A DNA stretch of 64,000 bases, taken from Sodalis praecaptivus. Lineage in GTDB: Bacteria > Pseudomonadota > Gammaproteobacteria > Enterobacterales > Enterobacteriaceae. Shown piece after piece: positions 34,422-43,259 of the stretch. The stretch's first letter is position 1; every line of letters begins with the position of its first letter. The position numbers and the translations under genes are program-made. The stretch spans positions 1,860,001-1,924,000 of the forward strand of contig NZ_CP006569.1 in assembly GCF_000517425.1 (NCBI RefSeq). The letters run 5' to 3'. The notes beneath the pieces were generated by a model. It searched no databases and was not told the DNA's origin. It was given only the letters and a program-made list of their open reading frames with translations.

Positions 34422-35081
34422 ACTCTTCCCGTTCCGCCTGTCAAATGTGACCATACTATCGCTAATGTTGCAACTTAGTGCAACCCTGTAAACAGAGGAT
34501 TACTCGATGGTTAATGGCCGTTTTGCGCTGGTGATCACGCCTCACGGCGGGAACGACAGCCGAGCTTTACTGGATGCATTAGGGGCCTTAATCGGTAGCG
34601 CGGTGGGTGCTAACGGGAGCGCCGCCAATAATGACGCGCGGTTAACGGCAACTTAAATGAAAAAAAAGTTGCATTGGGACGGCAATCTGTAGCAATGTCA
34701 TTATACTGAAGGCAACAAGCGGCGTTTCTACCGTGTCGTTGTCACGGTTACAATGGGGATCGCTAATGACAGTGTCCTGCTACGGGCTGAATACTGAACA
34801 TCATTCCTTATCAATTACCCCCCGATGCATCGGCGGATACCGCTTCGAGACCCCTTTTCCCCCTTATTTCCCTTTCGTCATCTCGTTAGGATACCGGATC
34901 TGTTCCCTTTTACCCCCGGTGAAAGACCCACAGCGCCGTGCGTTTACCGGCGGTCGCGCAGGCCCATCACCTTCTCCATTGGCTCTCTATGGCTTGAAGG
35001 AAGCCGCAACCTCATCTGTATGTGAAGCGTAATCACATGGCCTGGTCCATGTGGAGAGTGAACAAACTGTAAGGTGCCACT
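34422..35081. other. putA-phoH intergenic region without putP
   Basis: No intact gene is supported. A 49-codon plus frame at 34507-34656 (MVNGRFALVITPHGGNDSRA...) has AGAGGA 8 bases upstream, but no family. A 99-codon frame at 34733-35032 is unlikely to be coding. A hairpin CACATGG/CCATGTG lies at 35034-35053, just before the phoH ribosome site. E. coli carries putP, efeUOB in this place. Confidence 0.5.
35034..35053 (+). promoter_or_regulatory. Hairpin in the phoH leader
   Basis: CACATGG pairs with CCATGTG across a CCTGGT loop and lies about 28 bp before the phoH start codon. It may affect leader stability or translation; it is not a terminator because no T run follows. Confidence 0.4.
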
Positions 35082-35873
35082 ATGGGAAGACAAAAAGCAG
35101 TGATCAAAGCTCGTCGTGAAGCAAAACGCGTCATTCGTCGCGAGTCACGCAACCACAAAATGCGTGAAGAGGACTCGGTCACTTCTCTTGTTCATATGAG
35201 CGGGATTGAATCAATCGGCATGGCGCGCGACAGCCGCGATACATCGGCGATAGAAGCGCGTAACGAGGTTCAGGAGCAGTACCTGACGGCCATTGAAACC
35301 AGACAGTTGATCTTCGCCACCGGTGAAGCCGGGTGCGGTAAAACTTTCCTAAGCGCCGCCAAAGCGGCGGAAGCGTTAATTCATAAAGAGGTTGAGCGGA
35401 TAATCGTTACCCGGCCCGTGTTGCAGGCGGACGAGGATCTGGGGTTTCTTCCCGGCGATATCGCCGAGAAATTCGCCCCGTATTTCCGTCCGGTCTATGA
35501 CATTTTGCTGCGGCGGCTAGGGTCGTCCTTTATGCAGTATTGTCTGCGTCCGGAAATCGGCAAGGTGGAAATCGCGCCCTTTGCCTACATGCGCGGCCGA
35601 ACGTTTGAAAATGCGGTGGTCATTTTGGACGAAGCGCAGAATGTGACGGTCAATCAGATGAAGATGTTCCTAACCCGGTTGGGCGAGAATGTCACGGTCA
35701 TCGTTAACGGCGACGTGACGCAATGCGATTTGCCGCGCGGGGTAAAATCCGGGCTGGCGGACGCGCTGGAACGGTTCCAGGAGGATGATGATATGATCGC
35801 TATCATTCGTTTCAGCCAGCAGGACTGCTTACGGTCAGCGCTGTGTCAGCGTACCCTGAGCGCCTACGGCTAA
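35082..35873 (+). CDS. phoH: PhoH-like ATPase
   Basis: PhoH is a cytoplasmic P-loop ATPase linked to phosphate starvation and possibly RNA metabolism. The 263-aa protein begins MGRQKAVIKARREAKRVIRR and keeps FATGEAGCGKTF (Walker A), FLPGDIAEKFAPYFRPVYD, NAVVILDEAQNV (Walker B) and GDVTQCDLPRG, nearly identical to E. coli PhoH. A TAA stop lies in frame four codons before the ATG, so this start is certain on the upstream side. AAGGTG precedes it. A strong terminator follows the stop. Confidence 0.95.
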   Translation: MGRQKAVIKARREAKRVIRRESRNHKMREEDSVTSLVHMSGIESIGMARDSRDTSAIEARNEVQEQYLTAIETRQLIFATGEAGCGKTFLSAAKAAEALIHKEVERIIVTRPVLQADEDLGFLPGDIAEKFAPYFRPVYDILLRRLGSSFMQYCLRPEIGKVEIAPFAYMRGRTFENAVVILDEAQNVTVNQMKMFLTRLGENVTVIVNGDVTQCDLPRGVKSGLADALERFQEDDDMIAIIRFSQQDCLRSALCQRTLSAYG

Positions 35874-35890
35874 CGGTGAGGTAAAGCGAA

Positions 35891-35920
35891 AAAAAGCCCG
35901 GGTTTGCACCCGGGCTTTCT
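35891..35920 (+). terminator. Terminator between phoH and tRNA-Ser
   Basis: An 11-bp stem (AAAGCCCGGGT with its complement) has a TTGC loop. It has A5 on the left and T3 on the right, so it can work for phoH on the plus strand and for tRNA-Ser on the minus strand. Confidence 0.85.
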
Positions 35921-35931
35921 TATTGTCATTC

Positions 35932-36021
35932 TGGCGGTGAGGGAGGGATTCGAACCCTCGATACACTTTCGCGTATACACACTTTCCAGGCGTGCTCCTT
36001 CAGCCACTCGGACACCTCACC
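35932..36021 (-). tRNA. serX: tRNA-Ser (GGA)
   Basis: This 90-nt class II tRNA reads GGTGAGGTGTCCGAGTGG at its 5' end and CTCACCGCCA at its 3' end on the minus strand, with a long variable arm. The loop CTGGAAA gives anticodon GGA. E. coli has the same tRNA (serX) near phoH. An AT-rich insert starts about 400 bp beyond it. Confidence 0.94.
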
Positions 36022-36436
36022 ACGCGTTAACCGCTGGGTCAACGGGGCGCTACTATAGGGATTCGCCCGTTTACGGTCAAGTATAATTTTGGCCACAAAT
36101 ACTGATTGCTCACGGCGTGAGCGTTTATTCGATTTATCATTGATGGCTATTGCCGCGCTCGCAATGGCTGCGCGATCCCGTCGGCAAATTGCCGGCCTTT
36201 ACGCCATCAGGACGGCATCGTAATCTAGCAGCACGGGCAAAAGGCATTATTGCTTGCCGGGGCAAGATGGGGGAGTAAATCAACATTGAACCGCTTGAGG
36301 CTGCATGCTGGTTAAAAGAGGAAACCGCACTTGCGCTTTGAATAAATAGGCGAGTGATGCGGTTCCCGGTTGAACACGCCCGGAATAAGCGGCGAAGGCA
36401 GGATTGCGGCGTTTCACCGGCTGTTGGGCTGGCCCG
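36022..36436. other. Gene-free stretch beyond tRNA-Ser
   Basis: No gene, repeat or clear regulatory site is visible. It separates the tRNA from the AT-rich flippase/TupA unit and is a plausible island boundary. Confidence 0.45.
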
Positions 36437-37285
36437 TTAATCAATGAAAAAACTGCCCCACTTATGCTGTATTTCCTCTGGATAGATACGGCACAGCCCT
36501 CCGCCGGGGGTAAAGGTCAATTCACCGAAGTAGATTTTGTCGTTGGCCTCATAAAAGTCGATGCGCAGATATGAGAAATCTTTGGCTATCCGCTTGGCAA
36601 GCGAGGTCATGAGGGAAAGATGTTTCGGCTTCGCCATCGGCACCGGGCTATTTTGTAATCCCATACGAATATCGGTGCGCTGCCAGTTTTCGTCGAAAAC
36701 GTCCCGGCGATGCGCGCCGAAACGATCGTAGTCAACCTGAATGAAGATATTCATCTCGCCCTGACGGTTAAAACAATGGAACTTGATATCGTTAGGCACA
36801 TGCCCGTCAACCAGCAGCAGTTCCTCCACCAACAGACAGGGCTTAATGTTTTTATAGTGCTTTTCGCGCGACATTTTATAAAAACTGCTCTTGGTCCAAA
36901 ACCGGGTAGTGGCGCTGAGTTCGGCAAAGGCGATCGCCGATTTATCATACACCACCTGGTTGAAGCCTGAACCGTGGTTGGCCTTGATAACAAAGGACGA
37001 CGGCAGAGAGGCGAAAATGTCTTCCGTGAGCTCATCACAGCGGCAATATTGCTTGATCAAATACTCTTCACCGATGGTGGCGGCAATATAGTTTCTGACT
37101 TTGTGTTTATCCGCCAGTTCGGTGTAAATCGTTTTCGGCCATAGGTTCCGCAGCGTGATCTTTTCGCTAAACGTGGTAGGGTGAATCAAGTTTGGCCACT
37201 TTTTGAATACCCGTGAATATTTCAGCTGATGATATAATAGGTCAGGTAAAAACTTTGTAGCGGTCTTAGCGATTGGATTTAGCAT
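36437..37285 (-). CDS. TupA-like ATP-grasp protein (polysaccharide biosynthesis)
   Basis: This 282-aa protein resembles TupA-like ATP-grasp proteins in surface-polysaccharide loci, first named from teichuronopeptide synthesis. The middle has FVIKANHGSGFNQVVYD, the ATP loop, and the end has YLRIDFYEANDKIYFGELTF then TPGGG, with the metal-binding acidic residues. It likely forms an amide or peptide bond on a sugar. It overlaps the upstream flippase gene by 20 bp, which signals co-translation. Substrate unknown. AT content is above that of the core. Confidence 0.82.
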   Translation of the reverse strand: MLNPIAKTATKFLPDLLYHQLKYSRVFKKWPNLIHPTTFSEKITLRNLWPKTIYTELADKHKVRNYIAATIGEEYLIKQYCRCDELTEDIFASLPSSFVIKANHGSGFNQVVYDKSAIAFAELSATTRFWTKSSFYKMSREKHYKNIKPCLLVEELLLVDGHVPNDIKFHCFNRQGEMNIFIQVDYDRFGAHRRDVFDENWQRTDIRMGLQNSPVPMAKPKHLSLMTSLAKRIAKDFSYLRIDFYEANDKIYFGELTFTPGGGLCRIYPEEIQHKWGSFFID

Positions 37286-38588
37286 AGTGTTTAACCTCAG
37301 AAATTAACAAAGGTATACTCTTGTAGGAAAAAAATATCTGGCTGGTGATAAGGCCTTTTCGGAAGAAGGCGTTGAGTATAAAAAGGGATGAAAATTCTGA
37401 AAGTAACGTGGCGAATGCTGCTCCTTCTATTCCATACAGGGGGATGAGATAACTATTAAGCGCAATGTTAAGCACGGCAATAAGCGGCATCTTTATCGCC
37501 ACAAAACGAAATCCGGCATTCATGATGATCACTCGGTACGCCACGGTACCCATCACGCTAAAACAGGTAGTAACCGCGCCTATCAGCAGAATGCCGGCGG
37601 CGGCGTGGTATGCCTTCCCGTAAATCAGGTCGATAATCGGCCCGCTCATCAGGCTTACCAGTGCAAAGACGGGTATAAAGGTGCTGATGGCGATGACATA
37701 GAGTAAATGGATCAATTCATCGGCTTTACGGCTACTTTTCTCCCTGACAATGGTCGACATCATCGATGTCACCAGCGCCGAGGGAATAATTGCCCAGCCC
37801 TGGGTAATCGATTGGGCGGCACTGTAAAGGCCGACAGAATAACTGCCCAAATATTTCGCCAGCATAATTTGATCGATACGCGTATAGATGACGATCGATA
37901 AGCTGGATATCGCCAAAGGGAAACCCACCTGTAACAAATAGAGATGGTATTTTTTAATATGCTTGAGGCTTAAGTTTGCTTTCACACGCTGATTGAGCGA
38001 TTTTTGTGAATAGCTAAACAGGAATCGGCGAATAATGAATGGCACGAAACTGCGGGCCACGACATAGGCAACAGCAAACCAAACCAGGCTCAGTTTAAGG
38101 TAAACAAAAGTCAGGTTCAGGATGATAAAGAGTAATAAAGCACAATTGTTAATAATTAAATTGATTTTTGACCGCAGCGTAGCGTCGAAAAAGAGTTTGT
38201 AAATATCATGAATGCTGAAAAAGGTACTCAATAGCAACAGGGCCAGAATCACGACCTCATTATGTTTCAGGTTAATCGATGCCCATATCATCAGCGCCGC
38301 GCTAAAAAACATAAACATCTTAAACTTGAGCTTGACCGAAGCCGACATAAGCCGCATGCCGGAATATTTATTTTTAGCGATACGATTGAAAAGAATGTTG
38401 TCGCTGCCCAATTGTACGAAAGGCATAATCAGGATGACGATAGAAAGCAAGTAGCTAAAAGAGCCAAAACTCGCCGGCCCCAAATAGCGGGCGACAAACA
38501 TGGCAGAGATAATTCCTCCCCCGGCAAAACAGAGTTTTTCAAGGATGATCCAGAACGTATTAAAAATAATCGCCGCCATAGTTACCAT
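37266..38588 (-). CDS. Wzx-type oligosaccharide flippase
   Basis: This 440-aa integral membrane protein of the MATE/MOP flippase superfamily (Wzx, polysaccharide export) has about 12 hydrophobic segments. It begins MVTMAAIIFNTFWIILEKL, with GGIISAMFVARYLGPASFG matching the first part of the family, and AQSITQGWAIIPSALVTSMM in the middle. It should move a lipid-linked sugar unit across the inner membrane. It is the first gene of a two-gene unit with the TupA-like gene. No polymerase or glycosyltransferase is linked, so it may be part of an incomplete locus. Confidence 0.85.
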   Translation of the reverse strand: MVTMAAIIFNTFWIILEKLCFAGGGIISAMFVARYLGPASFGSFSYLLSIVILIMPFVQLGSDNILFNRIAKNKYSGMRLMSASVKLKFKMFMFFSAALMIWASINLKHNEVVILALLLLSTFFSIHDIYKLFFDATLRSKINLIINNCALLLFIILNLTFVYLKLSLVWFAVAYVVARSFVPFIIRRFLFSYSQKSLNQRVKANLSLKHIKKYHLYLLQVGFPLAISSLSIVIYTRIDQIMLAKYLGSYSVGLYSAAQSITQGWAIIPSALVTSMMSTIVREKSSRKADELIHLLYVIAISTFIPVFALVSLMSGPIIDLIYGKAYHAAAGILLIGAVTTCFSVMGTVAYRVIIMNAGFRFVAIKMPLIAVLNIALNSYLIPLYGIEGAAFATLLSEFSSLFILNAFFRKGLITSQIFFSYKSIPLLISEVKHYAKSNR

Positions 38589-38805
38589 TTCATAATGAGT
38601 ACAAGTAAACCGCAGGGCTCGATTGTCAACTGCGACGCTTACGCCAGGCTGCGGTGACGAATATTTCGCGCTGATGTCATATAACTATATCTTGTTATTG
38701 GGCTCGACAACTGAAATCAAGATGAAATCTATTTTAGGTAAAGTTATTTCATTCGCTTATTTCATCTCTTCCTGATGTGAAATCCAAGACGGTTCGATTT
38801 CATAT

Positions 38806-38832
38806 AAAAAAACCCGCCGCAGCGGGTTTTTG
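38806..38832 (-). terminator. Terminator for the ToxR-like regulator gene
   Basis: An 8-bp stem AAACCCGC with GCGGGTTT (38810-38817, 38822-38829) has an A run on the left and a T run on the right. On the minus strand it lies 20 bp past the stop of the regulator gene. Confidence 0.85.
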
Positions 38833-38851
38833 TCGCCTGTGGCGATAGGCG

Positions 38852-39700
38852 TTATCGTGCTGCACTGGGGTTACAGTAAAAATAGGCATCTTCCAAGCCG
38901 CCCGTGGCGCTTATGCATCGGTTGGCGTGAAGTAATACCGGGTTGTCATTTACCGAACAGATGCCAGATAAGGCGCTATAGTCGTTCCATTCTGTATTGT
39001 CATCTTGTCTGGCAGCAAGCGGGGTGTCCCCGTCAAATAAAAAAGTCAGGGCCGCAGTCAATAAAACACAGAATGTCAGACATAAAATCACTATTTTACG
39101 TTTCTGATAATAGCGCCGTTGTGCCAGAGAAAACAGGTACCGCCAGACCCCCATCCCCTGCAAGCTTTTATCGGGATAAGCATCACGATAAAGGTCGGCG
39201 GGGGTTTTGGCATGCGCGGGTAACGCCCATACGGGCTCAGCATGATCGGAAGGGTCCATATAGAGTTCATCTACGACCCTGGGGGCCTGCTGTGGGGCCG
39301 CCGGCGCCGTTGACGCCGTATCAACCGGCAGCGGTTGCGGCCGATCGTCGACGGCGGGACCCGCGTCCGTGCCGGGGAAAGCGAAAGGCGGGCTGGAGTG
39401 CATATCAAACCGATGTTTTTCTTCGATAATATAACCAACGCGCGGGACAGTTTTTATTATTTCGTGTTCTTTGTCGCCAATTTTTTTGCGAATCGATTTT
39501 ATCGTTTGATTAATAGTAGAATCAGAGCAATAGGTGCCTTTCCAAATGCGGTTTACGAACTCCCCGCGCGTAACGGCTTTCGGGGAGTTTTCAACCAATA
39601 AACGCAATATTTGGTACTCTTTCCAACGAAGTCGGGTCTGCAAATCCGGGGCGACTTTCACATCAAGATTATCGATAGTGATAGTTTCAGTAAGTTTCAT
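38852..39700 (-). CDS. CadC/ToxR-like membrane-bound winged-helix regulator
   Basis: This 282-aa protein has an N-terminal winged helix: LRWKEYQILRLLVENSPKAV, STINQTIKSIRKKIGDKEHE and IKTVPRVGYII (residues about 20-92). A Pro/Ala-rich linker follows, then one hydrophobic segment (IVILCLTFCVLLTAALTFLF, about residues 203-222). The short periplasmic tail has three cysteines that could form disulfides. This is the layout of CadC/ToxR-type one-component regulators that read periplasmic signals. It lies next to the flippase unit; whether it controls it is unknown. Confidence 0.85.
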   Translation of the reverse strand: MKLTETITIDNLDVKVAPDLQTRLRWKEYQILRLLVENSPKAVTRGEFVNRIWKGTYCSDSTINQTIKSIRKKIGDKEHEIIKTVPRVGYIIEEKHRFDMHSSPPFAFPGTDAGPAVDDRPQPLPVDTASTAPAAPQQAPRVVDELYMDPSDHAEPVWALPAHAKTPADLYRDAYPDKSLQGMGVWRYLFSLAQRRYYQKRKIVILCLTFCVLLTAALTFLFDGDTPLAARQDDNTEWNDYSALSGICSVNDNPVLLHANRCISATGGLEDAYFYCNPSAAR

Positions 39701-40814
39701 TTAAAAGTACCTCAGATATTTTTTTTCTTATCGTAATGCTTTCTCATAAGCTATACATGAAAATGAAAACTCAAATAATTTAATTAGATGGCAATATTTT
39801 CATTTCTTTTAAGCGTAACGAAACATAAATCCTCCTATGAAGATGAGCGGTTGTTAAGGCTAATCAAAGTTAGTTGAAGGCTTGCTAAGCTGTTAGGGTA
39901 ATTATTCTTAATTTTATAGTCAATTTATCCTTTTTTAGTTTTCGGCTAACGCTTACCCGCGGCCGCAGATTAACCATAACGGCAAAAGGATTTTGTATGA
40001 TATTTGTACCGTGATAATTGGCTGAAAAAAATTTATTTTGCAATGGGTTTTTGGCTGAATTTATGAAATTCAATCTAAAATATTTAACCTAATGATTTTC
40101 CATGTTTTCACACCAATAATGAAATTATCGCTAGAGAAGCGCGTGCTCAGCTTAAGAATAGAAAAACAAGTGAAATTGATGGTTTTGCTTCGTGTTTCAT
40201 CAACAGCATTAGATAATGTGCAGTTTTTTATGCTGGATATGCTGGGTTCATTGGTGATATTTAGGGAGCGGCGGGCGGTGATGCGTTGGGCAAGGCTTTT
40301 GAGTGCCTCTCGGCAATTTCATCTATTTTACATAACTTATCTGAGTATTATCCTAAGGTGGCGTGGTGTGAAATATTCGACGTCTGCTGCAAACCCGGTT
40401 TTTCGCTACCTTTCTCAGGGGGAAAAAACGGTAAAAATTCGGCTATTTTTCCTGTCAAAAAAACGCGTTAATTTAGGATTTTTCCGCCCGATAGTCACCG
40501 CGGTTTATTTGTTAAACTGGAATAGGCGTATTAATTAACCTTTTTTAGTTATTCGTTTAACCTCATTCGCTGCCTTCACTTCCCCAATGCCTTGTCTTGC
40601 GTCGCAAGAGGCCAGTACTCGGCGTTTGGGGCCGCCGCAAGGCAGGAGAACTAACAGGGGGCAGCGTGGCGTCGGCCACCCCGGCGCGCGTCGTTAGCGC
40701 GATGTTTTTGCGCCGCCGCTGCCCTCTTTGTTAGCCTCTCGATGACGCGGCGGGATTGCGCATTAGACCGATCTATGACACTGTCTGCGCCGATGAACCG
40801 CTAGGGGGATAAAG
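39701..40814. other. 1.1-kb AT-rich region
   Basis: The first half (39701-40550) is strongly AT-rich and could bind H-NS. No clear gene is supported. Frames of 148 codons (40092-40538) and 61 codons (40286-40471) overlap here; the second has the better protein character. The second half is GC-rich core-like DNA running into ycdY. Confidence 0.5.
40160..40471 (+). pseudogene. Possible decayed orphan gene
   Basis: The frame in phase with 40286 reads EIDGFASCFINSI, a stop, YAGYAGFIGDI, a stop, then GAAGGDALGKAFECLSAISS and VAWCEIFDVCCKPGFSLPF. It looks like one helical protein with two internal stops. The family is not recognised, and this could be chance. Confidence 0.3.
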
Positions 40815-41372
40815 ATGAATGATTTTTCGCTGGTGTGCCGGGTGCTTGGCACGTTGTTTTACCGTCAGCCGCAGGATGAGGTACTCTCACCCTTGCTTAC
40901 GCTTATCGCGCAGAATAAGCTCGCCGAGCATTGGCCGCTGAAACAAGACGCGCTGCTTACGCGGATGCAACAAGAGTGCGTGCCCGAGACGTTGCAGCAA
41001 GACTTTCAAGCGCTGTTTTGTGGCGAGACGCCTAAAGTTTCCCCCTACCGATCCGCCTGGTTGGACGCCGACGAACAGGACATTCGCGCCTTTTTGCTCG
41101 CCCGCGGTATGCCCTGCGGTGAGAAACCCACCGACCACTTTGGCGCGCTATTGCTGGCCGGCTCCTGGCTTGAAGATCAGGCGCAGCAGGATGAAACCGA
41201 AGCACAACGGCAGCTGTTTGACGGTTTTCTTTTGACCTGGAGCGAACGTTTTCTCGGTAAAGTGGAGGCAAATGCCGGCACCGGCTTTTATCGTGCGCTG
41301 GCAATTCTCTGTCGTGAAGCGCTGCCTGAATTACGTGACGAGCTGGGTTGCGACGTAGAGCAGGAAGGGTAA
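40815..41372 (+). CDS. ycdY: YcdY, TorD/DmsD-type redox-enzyme chaperone
   Basis: This 185-aa cytoplasmic chaperone of the TorD family matches E. coli YcdY (184 aa): MNDFSLVCRVLGTLFYRQPQ, PYRSAWLDADEQDIRAFL, LLLAGSWLEDQ and FLGKVEANAGTGFYR. YcdY was linked to activation of the zinc phosphatase YcdX and to swarming in E. coli. GGGGGAT lies 6 bases before the ATG. ycdX is not upstream here, so its partner may be lost. Confidence 0.92.
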   Translation: MNDFSLVCRVLGTLFYRQPQDEVLSPLLTLIAQNKLAEHWPLKQDALLTRMQQECVPETLQQDFQALFCGETPKVSPYRSAWLDADEQDIRAFLLARGMPCGEKPTDHFGALLLAGSWLEDQAQQDETEAQRQLFDGFLLTWSERFLGKVEANAGTGFYRALAILCREALPELRDELGCDVEQEG

Positions 41373-41795
41373 CACGCCGGGGGGAGGCGCGCGTTAGGGC
41401 AATCGCTGGCGCCATATTCTGCCATGGCGTACGCCTTGATAAGTTGATTAGCGCGGCGGCATCGAAGAAGCTCCCGCTATTCAACCGCCTCACCCGCGCT
41501 CGATTACCGTTGGTTCGGCAATAAAGACATCGCCCCCCGGGCGATAGGCCGGCGCTCACGCCTTGACGGTGTGTCGCCGTCTGCACCGCTAAGGGAGGAT
41601 GGGGCAATGCCCCGCGCCTTGCCGGTGCTATCGCCCCCGCCCGATTCCCACGCCGCAGCGACTTTACCGGGGGGAACGCCGCGTTATGTTGACCAACTGC
41701 CCGCTCCGCCTCAGCTGCTTACGCTCTTCACGAGGTTACGAAATAACCAGATCCGACGCGGGGCGTCACGCGTGGCAGGTTTGCCGCGGCGGGGT
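41373..41795. other. ycdY-yceB intergenic stretch
   Basis: The DNA is GC-rich and has several open frames, but none has a family or ribosome site. No structure was recognised. The E. coli genes between ycdY and yceB (ycdZ, csg, ymd and others) are absent. Confidence 0.45.
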
Positions 41796-42362
41796 TTAGC
41801 GGGTAAAAGGAATCACCAGTTCACCCGGTTTGACCTCGATCCCTTTCGCCAGTTTCTTCGCCAGCGCCTCGCTTTTGCTGCGGTTGGCGTCCAGACGGTA
41901 AGCCGGCTGGGCATCGAACCAGCTCCTTAACGATTGCTGAAGATAAGGCTCCAGCGTGCGCAGCGTGCCGGTCAGTTTTTCCGGGTTGACCTGATAATTG
42001 ACCAGCTGCATATCTTTGAGATAAATGGCGCCCTGCTCGGGGTCGTAGTAGGGCTGCGCTTTCAGCGTCAGCCTGACGTCAGCCTGTTGTGAACCCAGCA
42101 GGGAAACAACGTTAAAGCGGGCATTGCCGGCTAACGTCACCTTACCCGGCTCTTCCCTACCAATCTGGCTGTGCAAATCCTGTAGAACGATATCGGCCGA
42201 GATCAGGCCCGGGATACCGATGGATTTATGGAAATCATTGTGCTGCTGCAGATAGTCATTCACTTTTTGTTCGCTGAGGCTGTAATGCGTCAACCGATTA
42301 CAGCCGCTCAGCAGCAGGCCGCCAAACACCACCGCCAGCGCGAAGCGTTTACCTCGTTTCAT
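41796..42362 (-). CDS. yceB: YceB lipoprotein (DUF1439)
   Basis: This 188-aa outer-membrane-type lipoprotein matches E. coli YceB (186 aa). The signal MKRGKRFALAVVFGGLLLSGC ends in lipobox LSGC. DUF1439 follows: YSLSEQKVNDYLQQH, VLQDLHSQIGREEPG, QPYYDPEQGAIYLKDMQLVN and the final ELVIPFTR. It has the lipid-binding-like fold of this family; the function is unknown. It starts the conserved block yceB-grxB-mdtH on the minus strand. Confidence 0.93.
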   Translation of the reverse strand: MKRGKRFALAVVFGGLLLSGCNRLTHYSLSEQKVNDYLQQHNDFHKSIGIPGLISADIVLQDLHSQIGREEPGKVTLAGNARFNVVSLLGSQQADVRLTLKAQPYYDPEQGAIYLKDMQLVNYQVNPEKLTGTLRTLEPYLQQSLRSWFDAQPAYRLDANRSKSEALAKKLAKGIEVKPGELVIPFTR

Positions 42363-42471
42363 TCCTTCCCCATAGATTGTTCACCCCTCACGGCGAGGGG
42401 CGAACAGCATAACATAACTGCCTCGGGAGCGGGCAGGGGATACGCCCCGCGCGGCGCATCTCCGGCGCGGC

Positions 42472-43119
42472 TTATTGCGCCATACTGGACAGGAGATTCA
42501 CCTGCGTCTGTTTGGCCATATTATCGCGATAATCGGCAACGCGGGTGGGCCAGTCGATGCCGGCAACGAGGGTTAACGAGCGCAGCCAGGGAAACAGGTG
42601 AATATCGTCTTCGGACAGTTCGCCGTTGCAGGCATTGGGCTGCTTAATTAACGGATCCAGATCGCGCAGCTGCTGGCTGATTTTTTTCACCAAGCCCGGC
42701 GTGTGATCCAGCAATTGCTCGAAATCCCCCAGGCTAGCCTGTTTTTTATTGATAAAATACCGGCGGGCCTGCTCGGTGGCGAACTCTTCCAGGCTCGCGC
42801 GCACAAAGCGCGGCAGCAGCAGGCGCTGCGCGGTGTCGCTAATGTCCTTTAGCCATTTGCCGATGGCGGGCTGTGTCGGGCCAGTCAACAGCGGGCGCCG
42901 GTCAAGGTTGTCAATATAATGGACGATGTCCATGCTTTCCGGCATGTAGCTGCCGTCATCTTTTTGCAAGATCGGCACCATTTTCTGCCCCACCATGGCG
43001 ATGGGGGTGGTTTCATCGTCATTCGCCAGCACGTGCAACGCGATGGGAATATTTTTAAGACCAAAGATCATGCGGGCTTTGACGCAAAAGGGGCAGTGCT
43101 CGTAAATGTATAATTTCAT
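42472..43119 (-). CDS. grxB: Glutaredoxin 2
   Basis: Grx2 is a GSH-dependent thiol-disulfide oxidoreductase with a GST-like fold. The 215-aa protein has the same length as in E. coli. It begins MKLYIYEHCPFCVKARMIFG with the active-site CPFC, and keeps KMVPILQKDDGSYMPESMDI. The ATG at 43119 fits the family; a frame start at 43173 does not. It belongs to the yceB-grxB-mdtH block. Confidence 0.95.
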   Translation of the reverse strand: MKLYIYEHCPFCVKARMIFGLKNIPIALHVLANDDETTPIAMVGQKMVPILQKDDGSYMPESMDIVHYIDNLDRRPLLTGPTQPAIGKWLKDISDTAQRLLLPRFVRASLEEFATEQARRYFINKKQASLGDFEQLLDHTPGLVKKISQQLRDLDPLIKQPNACNGELSEDDIHLFPWLRSLTLVAGIDWPTRVADYRDNMAKQTQVNLLSSMAQ

Positions 43120-43259
43120 GATGTCGGCATCCTCCCGTGGGGTATTGGCGCCTACTGCGCCAATAAGGTACATAAGGAATAAAGTATGGGTAACTTTACG
43201 CCCGGGATCAACCGCAGCGCCGGCAAAGGGGGAAAGCCGCCACCCTGGCGTGCACGCCG

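Noticed and set aside
34733..35032. 99-codon frame before phoH
   Set aside because: It has no ribosome site or recognised family and ends before phoH in another frame.
40092..40538. 148-codon plus-strand frame in the AT-rich region
   Set aside because: Composition is odd (many basic and hydrophobic runs) and there is no family; the alternative frame looks more protein-like but has stops.
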